From contig NZ_JAMKMS010000025.1 of assembly GCF_023634655.1 (NCBI RefSeq), forward strand, positions 1-51,016: a DNA stretch of 51,016 bases, given 5' to 3'. The position numbers and the translations under genes are program-made. How positions within the stretch are numbered: the stretch's first letter is position 1; every line of letters starts with the position of its first letter. Below the pieces are notes generated by a model. The model did not search any database and had not been told where the DNA came from. It worked only from the letters and a program-made list of their open reading frames with translations. The DNA comes from Vibrio methylphosphonaticus. Lineage in GTDB: Bacteria > Pseudomonadota > Gammaproteobacteria > Enterobacterales > Vibrionaceae. This document shows, piece after piece, positions 35,575-44,221 of this stretch.

Positions 35575-35763
35575 CTATTTTGATTTATCTTGAAATTGAA
35601 TGTTTGACGGCTCTCTAGATTGTGGGTCTTCAGGCTCTTGGTTAGAGAGCTCCCGTAGATGATCAAGTTGATGCTCAAGCATGTTGACTGCATCATAATC
35701 ACCATCGGAGCACGCCACGTAAATCTGTTGTTCGATCGCCTCAATACTATCTTTAATGCTCAT
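35575..35763 (-). CDS. Small protein of unknown function (62 residues)
   Basis: The second of two adjacent ATG codons is preferred, since GGAGG lies 6 nt before it. The acidic, helical protein (SIKDSIEAIEQQIYVACSDG, AVNMLEHQLDHLRELSNQ) likely forms a short coiled coil, with a polar disordered tail. No membrane segment or signal peptide. No family recognised. The strong ribosome site and the placement between terminators support a real gene. Confidence 0.7.
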   Translation of the reverse strand: MSIKDSIEAIEQQIYVACSDGDYDAVNMLEHQLDHLRELSNQEPEDPQSREPSNIQFQDKSK

Positions 35764-35896
35764 CATACACCTCCGAAGTGTTCAATAGAGCACCTATAAG
35801 GTTAACCCATTAAGCTGCCAACGTATTAGGTTGTTAGTCATTCATTGGTTAACCTATTATTTCAATTAAAGTCGATTTATTTATGGCTAAACCGGC

Positions 35897-38251
35897 TTAC
35901 CTGTTCTCAAATCGATTATAGTCCAAGAGTCCAAATTCGACAGGCTGTGTACGTTGATAGAACTCATGCACTTGGTCGCTAAATCGCCAGAAATCGGGAG
36001 AGCTGCGTCTAACCGCATAATTATCGAGTAGTTTTATGTAGTCATCTTCATCTTCAATAGATCTCAGCTGAGCGACAAATTTTTCTATTTGTTTTTCCTT
36101 CATTGAAAAATACGCGGCTGGGTAGCTACCAATAACGCCCCGAACAAGGGTGAAGTTGTCATTGGCATAATCACGGTTATTTTCTTCTGAAAACAGGCTA
36201 GAAATATTGATGTGAGCATTGTTATGAAGAAGCGTAAATAACTGATTATCCCCTTTGTTTGTTTCAATCATCAGCATGGTAATCTGCGGTACAGACTTAA
36301 GACCTTCACCTTTAATGTCATCGACGGTTCTCAATAACGCTTCGTTTTCAATGGATAAACCAGTATTAACGATTTTGTATCGGTCATTAAGAACCGGCGC
36401 CAATTCTGTTTTTATCTTGTTGTACAACTCAGCTTTGTAATCTTGTGTGAGATAAAGCACTTGGCTCGGTTGACTGAACGGAGCGATATTGCGTTGCAAA
36501 AAGGTACTAAACTGTGGGCTTTGATCTTGGTACCAACTGCTGAACTCTTTGTGTCGTATGGTATTTGGTAGTAGGGCTAAAAAGTTACTTTCACCTTCCA
36601 TACGCAAAAAGTCCATGAACATACGAGTGATAAGTTGATGGCCAAAATTTCCATACACATCAAACCCTGCAACCAATAAGTAGTGAATACGCTCTAGGAG
36701 CGCATAATCGAGAACCCATGCGGTCTTTGGAGGGTGGCCAACTAGCCCTTGGACAACCGACGCACTGTCGAAATGGCGAAACACTGTAAGTGCGGCGTTA
36801 GGGTTATCGTCGTTACCTTTCCAAAGCAAATCTGTGGTTAGGTGTTTCCCACCTGTAAACCACTGATTCATGAAGTTTGATTTGCCTTCTAAATAGCGTG
36901 CTTGCTGGTTGGAATATTTAACCCAGTTGGTGATAGGTACGGTGTTACTTTCTAGTTCGCTTGGGAGCTTTAAGTTGTCGGCTTGCTCTTTGTAAAAATC
37001 GACGATTTCAGGGATATCTGATGTATCAGGGTCGATGAAAAAGACCCAGAAACGGTCATTGATAACATTAAGTGCCAGCTGACCACGACAAACCGGCCCT
37101 TTTATGTAAGCCATTATGGTATTTTGCGCGTTGTCTAGCATGAAATTAAAGCGTGCCTTAACCGGTAATGCCTCAAATGCTGTCATTGGGTTTGCGGCGA
37201 CGTGAATCTCATAGCTTGGTAGGGTATCAACCGTGTAATTAGGCTCGATAAACCATTTATACCACAAATCAAGCTTGGCATCGTTTAGCTTAAATGGCAT
37301 GTGTGTCTTATCAACAATGGTACCTTGATTTGGTATTAGCCGATAGTACACGCGCACTAGGTCAGGATTATCATAAGGCCTGCGCGTCACGATACGTTTT
37401 ACCGGTTGACCTGGTGGCGTACTCGAGCGAACAATTTTGAAAAAACGGGGTTTACCTTCTATTTCAGAAAAGTATAGGTTTGCTAAAAAAAGGTGCTCAT
37501 AAATGTAACGGGCGGTGAGTTGGTTTTTTAGGGATGATGTATTCAGAAGCTCTTCATACTTATCAACCATTGCTTGTTCATCTTTAGACAATGGGAGTGG
37601 GGCATTCATTAAGGCGCCGTTACCAAGCCACGCCACTAATGTTGCATACTCATCATTGTCTATGTTTGGCATACCAAAAGGCATCCCCCATAAAGGGTTC
37701 TCTTGCTCATAGGCATCGTACTCTTCAATCGTCGGACACACCTGCTGACGATTAACTGAAAAATCAAAATCTTCGAGTTGCGCTGTTTCCGGTAGTGGGT
37801 GACGCGCTTTCTGCGTGATCATACGAGAAATAAGCCCAGCATCTAGATTGGCAGATAATGTTTGGTCGCGTTCATTAAGAACGGGAAAGAAACCTAAGTC
37901 TCGCCATTCTTGCGTGCTTTGTGCGTCTTCAAAGAGACGGGTGGGTTGTGAAGCAGTGAGACGTTCCCCTTGATAAACAAGCGCTTTACTTGCCCCTCGA
38001 TCTATCCCTTCAACCGATGACATTTTAAGTTGGCAAGGCGCATCGTAGCAGGCATGACATACTACACATCGGTTATCAATTATGGGTTTGACTTCATTAA
38101 TGAAGAAGTCAGCATGAGTTGATTCAACCGAGACGGTTCTTTCTCTAACTTCAGGCTTACCAAACAATTCATCATAATTGAGCCCAGCGTACGTCGCACA
38201 ACCAGCGAAAACGACGATACATAAATAGACGACAAGTTGCTTAATTTTCAT
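35897..38251 (-). CDS. cti: Fatty acid cis/trans isomerase (Cti)
   Basis: 784 residues. N-terminal lipobox-like VVFAGC (C18) and export signal; then the haem c site CVVCH at 62-66, preceded by NEVKPIIDNR, as in Cti. Further family blocks: MPFGMPNIDNDEYATLVAWL, WVLDYALLERIHYLLVAGFD and VYGNFGHQLITRMFMDFLR. Cti changes cis to trans double bonds of membrane fatty acids in the periplasm without loss of position, a quick response to heat or solvents. Single gene. Confidence 0.93.
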   Translation of the reverse strand: MKIKQLVVYLCIVVFAGCATYAGLNYDELFGKPEVRERTVSVESTHADFFINEVKPIIDNRCVVCHACYDAPCQLKMSSVEGIDRGASKALVYQGERLTASQPTRLFEDAQSTQEWRDLGFFPVLNERDQTLSANLDAGLISRMITQKARHPLPETAQLEDFDFSVNRQQVCPTIEEYDAYEQENPLWGMPFGMPNIDNDEYATLVAWLGNGALMNAPLPLSKDEQAMVDKYEELLNTSSLKNQLTARYIYEHLFLANLYFSEIEGKPRFFKIVRSSTPPGQPVKRIVTRRPYDNPDLVRVYYRLIPNQGTIVDKTHMPFKLNDAKLDLWYKWFIEPNYTVDTLPSYEIHVAANPMTAFEALPVKARFNFMLDNAQNTIMAYIKGPVCRGQLALNVINDRFWVFFIDPDTSDIPEIVDFYKEQADNLKLPSELESNTVPITNWVKYSNQQARYLEGKSNFMNQWFTGGKHLTTDLLWKGNDDNPNAALTVFRHFDSASVVQGLVGHPPKTAWVLDYALLERIHYLLVAGFDVYGNFGHQLITRMFMDFLRMEGESNFLALLPNTIRHKEFSSWYQDQSPQFSTFLQRNIAPFSQPSQVLYLTQDYKAELYNKIKTELAPVLNDRYKIVNTGLSIENEALLRTVDDIKGEGLKSVPQITMLMIETNKGDNQLFTLLHNNAHINISSLFSEENNRDYANDNFTLVRGVIGSYPAAYFSMKEKQIEKFVAQLRSIEDEDDYIKLLDNYAVRRSSPDFWRFSDQVHEFYQRTQPVEFGLLDYNRFENR

Positions 38252-38355
38252 AATATGCTCTCAATGCAGCGTGTCAAAACGCGTATATCTCCTTGTTAAT
38301 ATAGTGCTAATTTTTGTTTATATTCGGTCAAAGATCTAGTGATTTGTTATTCAGA

Positions 38356-38386
38356 ACAAAAAAAAGCCTGACATGATGTCAGGCTT
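38356..38386 (-). terminator. Terminator of the MFS gene
   Basis: Minus strand: AAGCCTGACAT-C-ATGTCAGGCTT followed by a run of T, 44 nt after the stop of the transporter gene. Confidence 0.88.
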
Positions 38387-38429
38387 AATGTGAAACGAAG
38401 TGCAATGCGCGTTCGCTTATCTTGCCGTA

Positions 38430-39662
38430 TTAAGCGGCTTTAAGTTCTGCTGCTTTCTCTTCAGAAATTGGTTTAGTGAAGAAAGATAGAAGAATACATA
38501 CACCCATCATTGCTGCTGAGATAGTGTAAGCAAGGTTATAGCCGCCGCCGTGGGTCATTGAATATCCAACCACTGCTACACCGATGGCACCGCCGATACC
38601 CCAAGATGTATAAAGCACACCGTAGTTAGTGCCGTAGTTCTTCAGGCCATAGAATTCAGCAGTAAGAGACGGGAATACCGCAAGCAATGTGCCGTAACCT
38701 AGCGCAGCAAGTGCAGTACCGATGATCAATGTAAATTCACTATCAAAGGTCGCAAACAAAATCATGTTTATGCCTTGCAGAATAAACGCGAGCATCAGTG
38801 TGCGAATTCCGCCAATCTTATCAGACAATATACCAGCGCCAATGCGGCCGCCAGAGTTAAAAACAGCTAGGATAGACGCGAGGTATACAGCGTTTGGCAG
38901 ATTCGCTTGAACGCTAGCAATGTTAGTGATGTTACCGATAATCATTAGACCAGTCGCAGAGGCTAAAGCGTACATCACCCAAAGCGCATAAAACTGTGGA
39001 GTTTTAAGCATAGCTTTCCACGAAATATCGACGGCTTGCTTTACTTTGATTGGAGCTTGTCCAGCTTTCACTTTAGGTTCTGGTGGTTGGTATCCTGCTG
39101 GTGGGTTATTAATTGTCGCCGCCAGTGGAACCGCGATGAGCAAAATACCAATACCTAGGATCATGAAGCTAGAGCTAATACCCATTTGCGTGATAAGGGC
39201 TGAAGTAAGAGGTGCAAGATACACCGCGGCTAAGCCGAAACCCGCTGCGATTAAACCATTTACCATGCCTTTTTTAGAAGGGTGGAACCACTTCATCGCA
39301 GACGGTGATAAACATGCATAACCAAAACCAATACCAGCGCCAGTAATAACGCCGAAAGTAATGTTAAGAACAAGCACAGACTCGGCAAAGCTTGAAGCAA
39401 TCATACCAAGGCCTGTTAGCGTAGCACCTAAAATAAGGATGTTACGAGGGCCCATGCGATCTTGAAGTACGCCTGCTACCAGTAGGCAAAGCGAAAAAGT
39501 GATGGTCGCAATTGCGTAAGGAGAAGATGCGTCAGCAGCACTCCAACCCCATTCACTTACTAAGGCTTTGTTAAATACACTCCAAGCATACAGGATGCCA
39601 AGACAAAGGTTGATACAGAATCCTGCAATAAGGATGCGCATAGCTTTATCAATCTTGCTCAT
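38430..39662 (-). CDS. MFS transporter, oxalate/formate antiporter (OFA) family
   Basis: 410 residues from MSKIDKAMRI; an in-frame ATG 51 nt upstream adds a non-hydrophobic cysteine-rich extension and is less likely. Twelve helices. The loop after helix 2 is GVLQDRMGPRNIL, the MFS signature, and helix 4-5 includes GAGIGFGYACLSPSAMKWF, typical of OFA proteins. LGILYAWSVFNKALVSEWGW at helix 1 is also an OFA mark. Members exchange or take up small carboxylates; the substrate here is unknown. The C terminus (KPISEEKAAELKAA) is hydrophilic and cytoplasmic. Confidence 0.88.
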   Translation of the reverse strand: MSKIDKAMRILIAGFCINLCLGILYAWSVFNKALVSEWGWSAADASSPYAIATITFSLCLLVAGVLQDRMGPRNILILGATLTGLGMIASSFAESVLVLNITFGVITGAGIGFGYACLSPSAMKWFHPSKKGMVNGLIAAGFGLAAVYLAPLTSALITQMGISSSFMILGIGILLIAVPLAATINNPPAGYQPPEPKVKAGQAPIKVKQAVDISWKAMLKTPQFYALWVMYALASATGLMIIGNITNIASVQANLPNAVYLASILAVFNSGGRIGAGILSDKIGGIRTLMLAFILQGINMILFATFDSEFTLIIGTALAALGYGTLLAVFPSLTAEFYGLKNYGTNYGVLYTSWGIGGAIGVAVVGYSMTHGGGYNLAYTISAAMMGVCILLSFFTKPISEEKAAELKAA

Positions 39663-40165
39663 TTTTGTTCTCTGGTATTTCGAACAACGTTCGGGGGTTA
39701 GACAAATTTTCAAATTTAGTTTGCGTTTATCAACAGACGACGCAAAGGAGCGCGGATTATAACCAATTAAAATGTGATTGGAATCGATTTCTTTGAATTA
39801 ATTGAAATAAAAACCACCTTGTAAATACAATGTAACAATATTGTTTGAATTTAATCTAACTTATTAGTGTGTATGGTCAGATCACAAATTCTTAAAGTAA
39901 ATAGATTTATTTTTATGTGAATGCTTTGTTAAAATAGACGGCGGGTAATTAAGTTAATTACGTAACATGCTGTAACAAAAGGAAAGTGGTGGTTTTCAAT
40001 GTTACTGACTTGTAATTGCTCTAAGCAAAGGCATTTTAATAAATTTGATGGTTAAATATTGAGCTTGTATTTGGTTTTAAGACGTATGACAATATAGACA
40101 AAATGAGTTTTCAAAAATGAAAATGGACATTTCATTCCTATTATTACTACTTTTCGAGGTGATTT
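39663..40165. other. 503-bp AT-rich intergenic stretch between divergent genes
   Basis: Upstream control regions of the MFS gene (minus) and of the small membrane protein (plus). No gene found; GTGATTGGAATCGATTTC near 39773 and a broad AT-rich block are the only visible marks. Confidence 0.4.
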
Positions 40166-40543
40166 ATGTTCATTGCAAAAATCGGTATGTTACTTGGCTT
40201 TTCGGTTGGCGCGGGTTATGTGGCAGCTGATCATATCCATTCATATATGCTCGGGTTTTCTATTGCGGCGCTAGCGGTAGGGGCTTGTTACCTTATTGCA
40301 TTTGCGAGCACTAAGTATCCGCAATTTGCAATGGGTTTGTTGCTATTAGGGACAATGGCGAAATTGACAGTGACGGTAGTTGGCGTTGGTGTCAGTGTAT
40401 CTTATGACTTAATTTCATCTCCATTTGTGTTCTCGTTGTCTTATTTGTTCTACCTGATAGCGGTAACTTATCTTTGGTTTAGCTTTAAAGATAGTAGAAT
40501 GCCAATCCCAGATATCATGAAGTCAAAGCAGCTAGCTTCGTAA
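40166..40543 (+). CDS. Four-helix inner-membrane protein of unknown function
   Basis: 125 residues with four hydrophobic segments (about 3-20, 27-48, 54-78 and 87-107) and a short polar tail. Size and helix pattern recall AtpI-like proteins, and a lysine-containing third helix (GTMAKLTVTVVGVG) supports the comparison, but I cannot claim homology. AGGTG ribosome site. Single gene with its own terminator. Confidence 0.75.
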   Translation: MFIAKIGMLLGFSVGAGYVAADHIHSYMLGFSIAALAVGACYLIAFASTKYPQFAMGLLLLGTMAKLTVTVVGVGVSVSYDLISSPFVFSLSYLFYLIAVTYLWFSFKDSRMPIPDIMKSKQLAS

Positions 40544-40602
40544 TCTGACGAAGCGATAGACTGTGTGAGAATCGCCTCAGCAGAAAAATAGATAGTATTT
40601 AC

Positions 40603-40628
40603 AAAGAAGGGCTTAGGCCCTTCTTTTT
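40603..40628 (+). terminator. Terminator of the four-helix protein gene
   Basis: AAAGAAGGGC-TTAG-GCCCTTCTTT then TT. Confidence 0.85.
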
Positions 40629-40923
40629 GATCTCAGCTGTTTCACGTCTACAGAACAACCACTGATACTATTAAGTGTAATCTGTCGGTTACCGAATTGA
40701 ATAACGCATTAAAACTACCTATTGAATCGAAACTACCACCAGCCTATTTCCATTCTTCAAACTATCAGTATCACTAGATAATCTCTTCCCATGACAGCGT
40801 CATGTCATAGCGTTTAGCCTTACGTTTTCACGATACGACGAACCTCGATATGTAACTATTTGATGAATATCAGAAAGACATCTTAAAAGAGAAAAGTCGA
40901 TCTAAATATTAATTGAGAGTAAT

Positions 40924-40942
40924 AATGATAGTAATTATCATT
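40924..40942. promoter_or_regulatory. Fur box upstream of the TonB-dependent receptor
   Basis: AATGATAGTAATTATCATT is a 19-bp palindrome (7-bp perfect arms AATGATA / TATCATT) close to the Fur consensus GATAATGATAATCATTATC. It lies 56 bp before the receptor start, so iron represses the receptor. The rest of 40629-40923 shows nothing I can name. Confidence 0.82.
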
Positions 40943-40997
40943 TATGTTTGTAATAATGCGCTTGCGTTGATTGTTAGAACAGAAATAAGAAGGAACT

Positions 40998-43025
40998 ATG
41001 AAACTAAAACTGTCGATTTTAGCGAGCTCAGTGGTACTTGCGCTCACTTCAAATGCTCAAGCCGAAGATGTGACCACCTTGAACGAAGTGGTTGTCTCTG
41101 CATCACGAGCTGACAAAACCAATCAAGATAAAACTCGCTCTGTTGTAAAGGTCGATATGGAGAAGTTGGATGAAATTCAGCCAAACTCTGTAGCGGAAGC
41201 AATTAAGTATGAGCCAAATGTGTCTATAGATGGTGCCAATATTCCTGGTAATCAATCGGTTAATATTCGTGGTTTGAGTGGTAATAAAGTATTAAAAGTT
41301 ATCGATGGTAACCGCCAAAACATGCAATATGGGCACCGCCCAACCTATTTTTTAGACCCTTCCTTACTGGGCAGTATTGAAGTTGTCAAAGGTCCGATTA
41401 GTTCATTATACGGCTCGGGTGCGATTGGTGGAGTGGTGGTGCAAAATACACTTACTGCTGACGACATTCTTGAAGAAAACGGTTTAGGCGGGCGAGTTAA
41501 AGTCGGTTATCAAGACAATGGTGATGTTTGGACTAATACAGCAGCCTTAGCGAATAAAAATGATGATATAGATTGGATTATCGCAGGTAGCTACAAAGAC
41601 AGTGGTTACATGAAACAAGGTGACGGTTCAACACTGTATGGTACGGAAGCGACAAATAAGACGGGGTTAGCTAAGTTCAATTGGCAGATAAATAATGCGC
41701 ACAAAATTGGCTTTAATTTACGTTATGCTGATCTTGATGGACGACCTCCGGTAGTTGGCGATTCTAGCGGGCAACTCAATGATCCTAGCTTACTTATTAG
41801 CCGTCAAACCGCGGATCAATCTTATGGCATTAATTACAATTTTAATCCGAATAGTGTTTGGGTCAATGTCGAGGCATCCTTGTATCGTAATGATACTAAA
41901 ATTACTGAAGTTGACCCATCCGTTGTTGGTGAAGACATTTCACAACTCAACACAACGGGCTTTAACATTACCAACCAGTCCGATGCTGGGAAACTTAAGC
42001 TATTTACAGGGGTAGACGGTTATTTGGATGAGTTGGATGCAAGTCGAGCTGCGTCTGTCTCTGGACGTCCAGAACTACCTAAAGATGCCCAAACGTTTGT
42101 TGTGGGTGCTTTTGGTTACATAAACTATGATTTGTTAGAAACGTTAACGGCAGACGTAGGGGTTAGATACGATTCTTTCTCGTCAAAAGCACAAGGCTTT
42201 GACGACAATAATCAATCCGCTTGGTCACCATCGGTTGGTTTGCTCTGGCAAGCGCAGCAGTGGATGGCGTGGTCATTACGTTACGACGAAGCGTTTCGAG
42301 CGCCAGATACCTCTGAACTCTACATGAGCGGCACTCACTTTTCTTATTACCCTGGTGGGCCAAGTAATGTATTTGTTCCCAATCCTGAGTTAAAACCAGA
42401 AAAGTCACACAACGTAGAGCTAAAAGGGCAGTTTGATTTTAACAATGTTATCGCGGATGACGAGTTATCCCTTACAACAAGTGCGTTTAATAACCAAGTT
42501 AAAGATTTTATCAATTTAGATGTAGACTCAACCCCTGTTAGTGGTTGCAGTATAGTTAAACCAGTCGGTTGCGCAGGTACGAGTCGTTCAAATAATATTA
42601 GTAATGCTGAGTTAACCGGCTACGAACTAGCTGCAGATTATCGCTGGCAGCAACTATCACTTGGTCTTTCCTATGGTCAAACCCGCGGTAAGGATACGGA
42701 TACCGATGAATGGATCACCAACATTCCCGCTGATAAATGGGTGGCGAGCGCTCAGTATGGATTTTGGAATATCGATACCAAGATCGGAACTCGAGCCACG
42801 TTTGTTAGCGGGCAAGGTCGTGTACCAACTGGCTACACTGAAGGTCCTCATGACTCTTATCAGTTAGTTGATTTTTATGCGTCTTGGGAGCCAACAAGTG
42901 AGTTAGAAGGCCTCAAAGTTGACCTTTCTCTGATTAACGCGTTTGATGAAAACTACCGGACTGCATGGACACAAGTGTATCAGCCTGGTCGCTCAGTGCG
43001 TCTAAACGCACAATACACCTTTTAA
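40998..43025 (+). CDS. TonB-dependent outer-membrane receptor, haem/haemoglobin type
   Basis: 675 residues. Signal peptide (KLKLSILASSVVLALTSNAQA), then the TonB box region TLNEVVVSASR, plug domain (IRGLSGNKVLKVIDGNRQN, GSIEVVKGPISSLYGSGAIGG) and a 22-strand barrel ending in QYTF. FRAPDTSELY at about 433 and FVPNPELKPEKSHNVELKG after it are the FRAP and NPNL signatures of haem receptors. A CSIVKPVGC loop may carry a disulfide. Under a Fur box. Haem or haemoprotein is the likely ligand (family knowledge); a siderophore is possible. No hut or tonB genes are adjacent. Confidence 0.9.
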   Translation: MKLKLSILASSVVLALTSNAQAEDVTTLNEVVVSASRADKTNQDKTRSVVKVDMEKLDEIQPNSVAEAIKYEPNVSIDGANIPGNQSVNIRGLSGNKVLKVIDGNRQNMQYGHRPTYFLDPSLLGSIEVVKGPISSLYGSGAIGGVVVQNTLTADDILEENGLGGRVKVGYQDNGDVWTNTAALANKNDDIDWIIAGSYKDSGYMKQGDGSTLYGTEATNKTGLAKFNWQINNAHKIGFNLRYADLDGRPPVVGDSSGQLNDPSLLISRQTADQSYGINYNFNPNSVWVNVEASLYRNDTKITEVDPSVVGEDISQLNTTGFNITNQSDAGKLKLFTGVDGYLDELDASRAASVSGRPELPKDAQTFVVGAFGYINYDLLETLTADVGVRYDSFSSKAQGFDDNNQSAWSPSVGLLWQAQQWMAWSLRYDEAFRAPDTSELYMSGTHFSYYPGGPSNVFVPNPELKPEKSHNVELKGQFDFNNVIADDELSLTTSAFNNQVKDFINLDVDSTPVSGCSIVKPVGCAGTSRSNNISNAELTGYELAADYRWQQLSLGLSYGQTRGKDTDTDEWITNIPADKWVASAQYGFWNIDTKIGTRATFVSGQGRVPTGYTEGPHDSYQLVDFYASWEPTSELEGLKVDLSLINAFDENYRTAWTQVYQPGRSVRLNAQYTF

Positions 43026-43040
43026 TCTAATATAACTCAC

Positions 43041-43072
43041 GAAGCGGCTTCCAATAGGAAGTCGCTTTTTTT
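43041..43072 (+). terminator. Terminator of the receptor gene
   Basis: GAAGCGGCTTCC-AATA-GGAAGTCGCTT with T run (one G-T pair). Confidence 0.85.
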
Positions 43073-43126
43073 ATGGTTCACGTTTAGTATTAAGGGGTTA
43101 TCTGCAATGTTACGGGGAAAGGGTTA

Positions 43127-44014
43127 GTGCAACACTCAATTACATTAGAAGCACTTAATATATTGGATGCAATTGATCGAAGAGGCTCGTTTGCTGCTGC
43201 GGCTGTCGAGCTAGATAGGGCGACTTCCTCGTTAAGTTACCAAATTCAAAAGCTCGAACAAGAGCTCGATATTATGATCTTTGATCGCTCTGGTCATAAA
43301 GCGGCGTTAACGGATGCTGGACGTTTGATTTTAGAGCGTGGTAGGGTTATCTTGCAGGCAACTGAAACCATGGTGCACGAAGCTCGCTTACTCGCGAACG
43401 GGTGGGAGCTTGATTTGACAATTGCTTATGACAGCATTATTCCAGTTGCTAACTTTTTCGAGCTTGTTGACAAGCTGGGAACGGTGAGTAAAACACGAGT
43501 TAAGTTAGACGAAGAAGTGCTAGCAGGGTGCTGGGAGTCTCTAAACGAAGACCGAAGTGATCTCCTTGTTTGTCCTCAACCCGAAGTGACACCTCAAGGA
43601 GTAAAAACGCAGGTTTTAGGGTCAATGAGTATGACCTGGGTAGCGGCATCCGACCATTATGTTCATAAAAGAAGTGGTATCTTTGATAGTCAAGCCAGAG
43701 AGAAATATCGCGTGATTGCTATTGCCGACACGGCGAGAGAGCAACCTGCGTTAAGCGTGAATATTTTGGAAAAACAGCCTCGACTTACGGTGTCAAATTT
43801 AGAGGCAAAGATCGAGGCGTTAGTGAATGGGCTGGGTATTGGTACATTACCAACTCAAATTGCCGAACCCTTAATCAAAGCGGGTAAACTCTCCAAAATT
43901 GACGGTACCAAACAGGCGGAAATTGATATCGTGTTAGCTTGGAAAAGAAACAATATCGGCGAAGCGAAATCTTGGTGTATCAAGCATTTGACGAAGAATT
44001 GGAATTTAAAGTAA
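43127..44014 (+). CDS. LysR-family transcriptional regulator
   Basis: 295 residues with GTG start; GGGGAAAGGG lies just upstream and the only nearby ATG runs into a stop. Helix-turn-helix at about 17-40 (GSFAAAAVELDRATSSLSYQ, then IQKLEQELDIMIFDRSG), then the effector-binding domain (LLVCPQPEV, VNGLGIGTLPTQIAEPL). It lies 101 nt past the TonB receptor but behind a terminator. Target and effector are unknown; convergent with pat. Confidence 0.92.
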   Translation: MQHSITLEALNILDAIDRRGSFAAAAVELDRATSSLSYQIQKLEQELDIMIFDRSGHKAALTDAGRLILERGRVILQATETMVHEARLLANGWELDLTIAYDSIIPVANFFELVDKLGTVSKTRVKLDEEVLAGCWESLNEDRSDLLVCPQPEVTPQGVKTQVLGSMSMTWVAASDHYVHKRSGIFDSQAREKYRVIAIADTAREQPALSVNILEKQPRLTVSNLEAKIEALVNGLGIGTLPTQIAEPLIKAGKLSKIDGTKQAEIDIVLAWKRNNIGEAKSWCIKHLTKNWNLK

Positions 44015-44160
44015 TAACCTTAAATAGCGTTAAATCAATAGCGTAAATGGTGTTATTAATCGTTTTCTTACGGGGCAGTGCTGGCTCGCTTGTTACGCTG
44101 TCACTATGACTAGGCTTGTACTACAGCCGAAATAGTCTTTGATATATCTGTTTCGATACG

Positions 44161-44189
44161 GGAGCTTTGTTTAGAGTAACCAAAGCTCC
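44161..44189. terminator. Hairpin between the LysR and pat genes
   Basis: GGAGCTTTG-N11-CAAAGCTCC, perfect 9-bp arms between convergent genes, without a marked T run. Possible terminator. Confidence 0.45.
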
Positions 44190-44221
44190 GATGATTATTA
44201 GCGGCTTGAAGCCAGCGCATG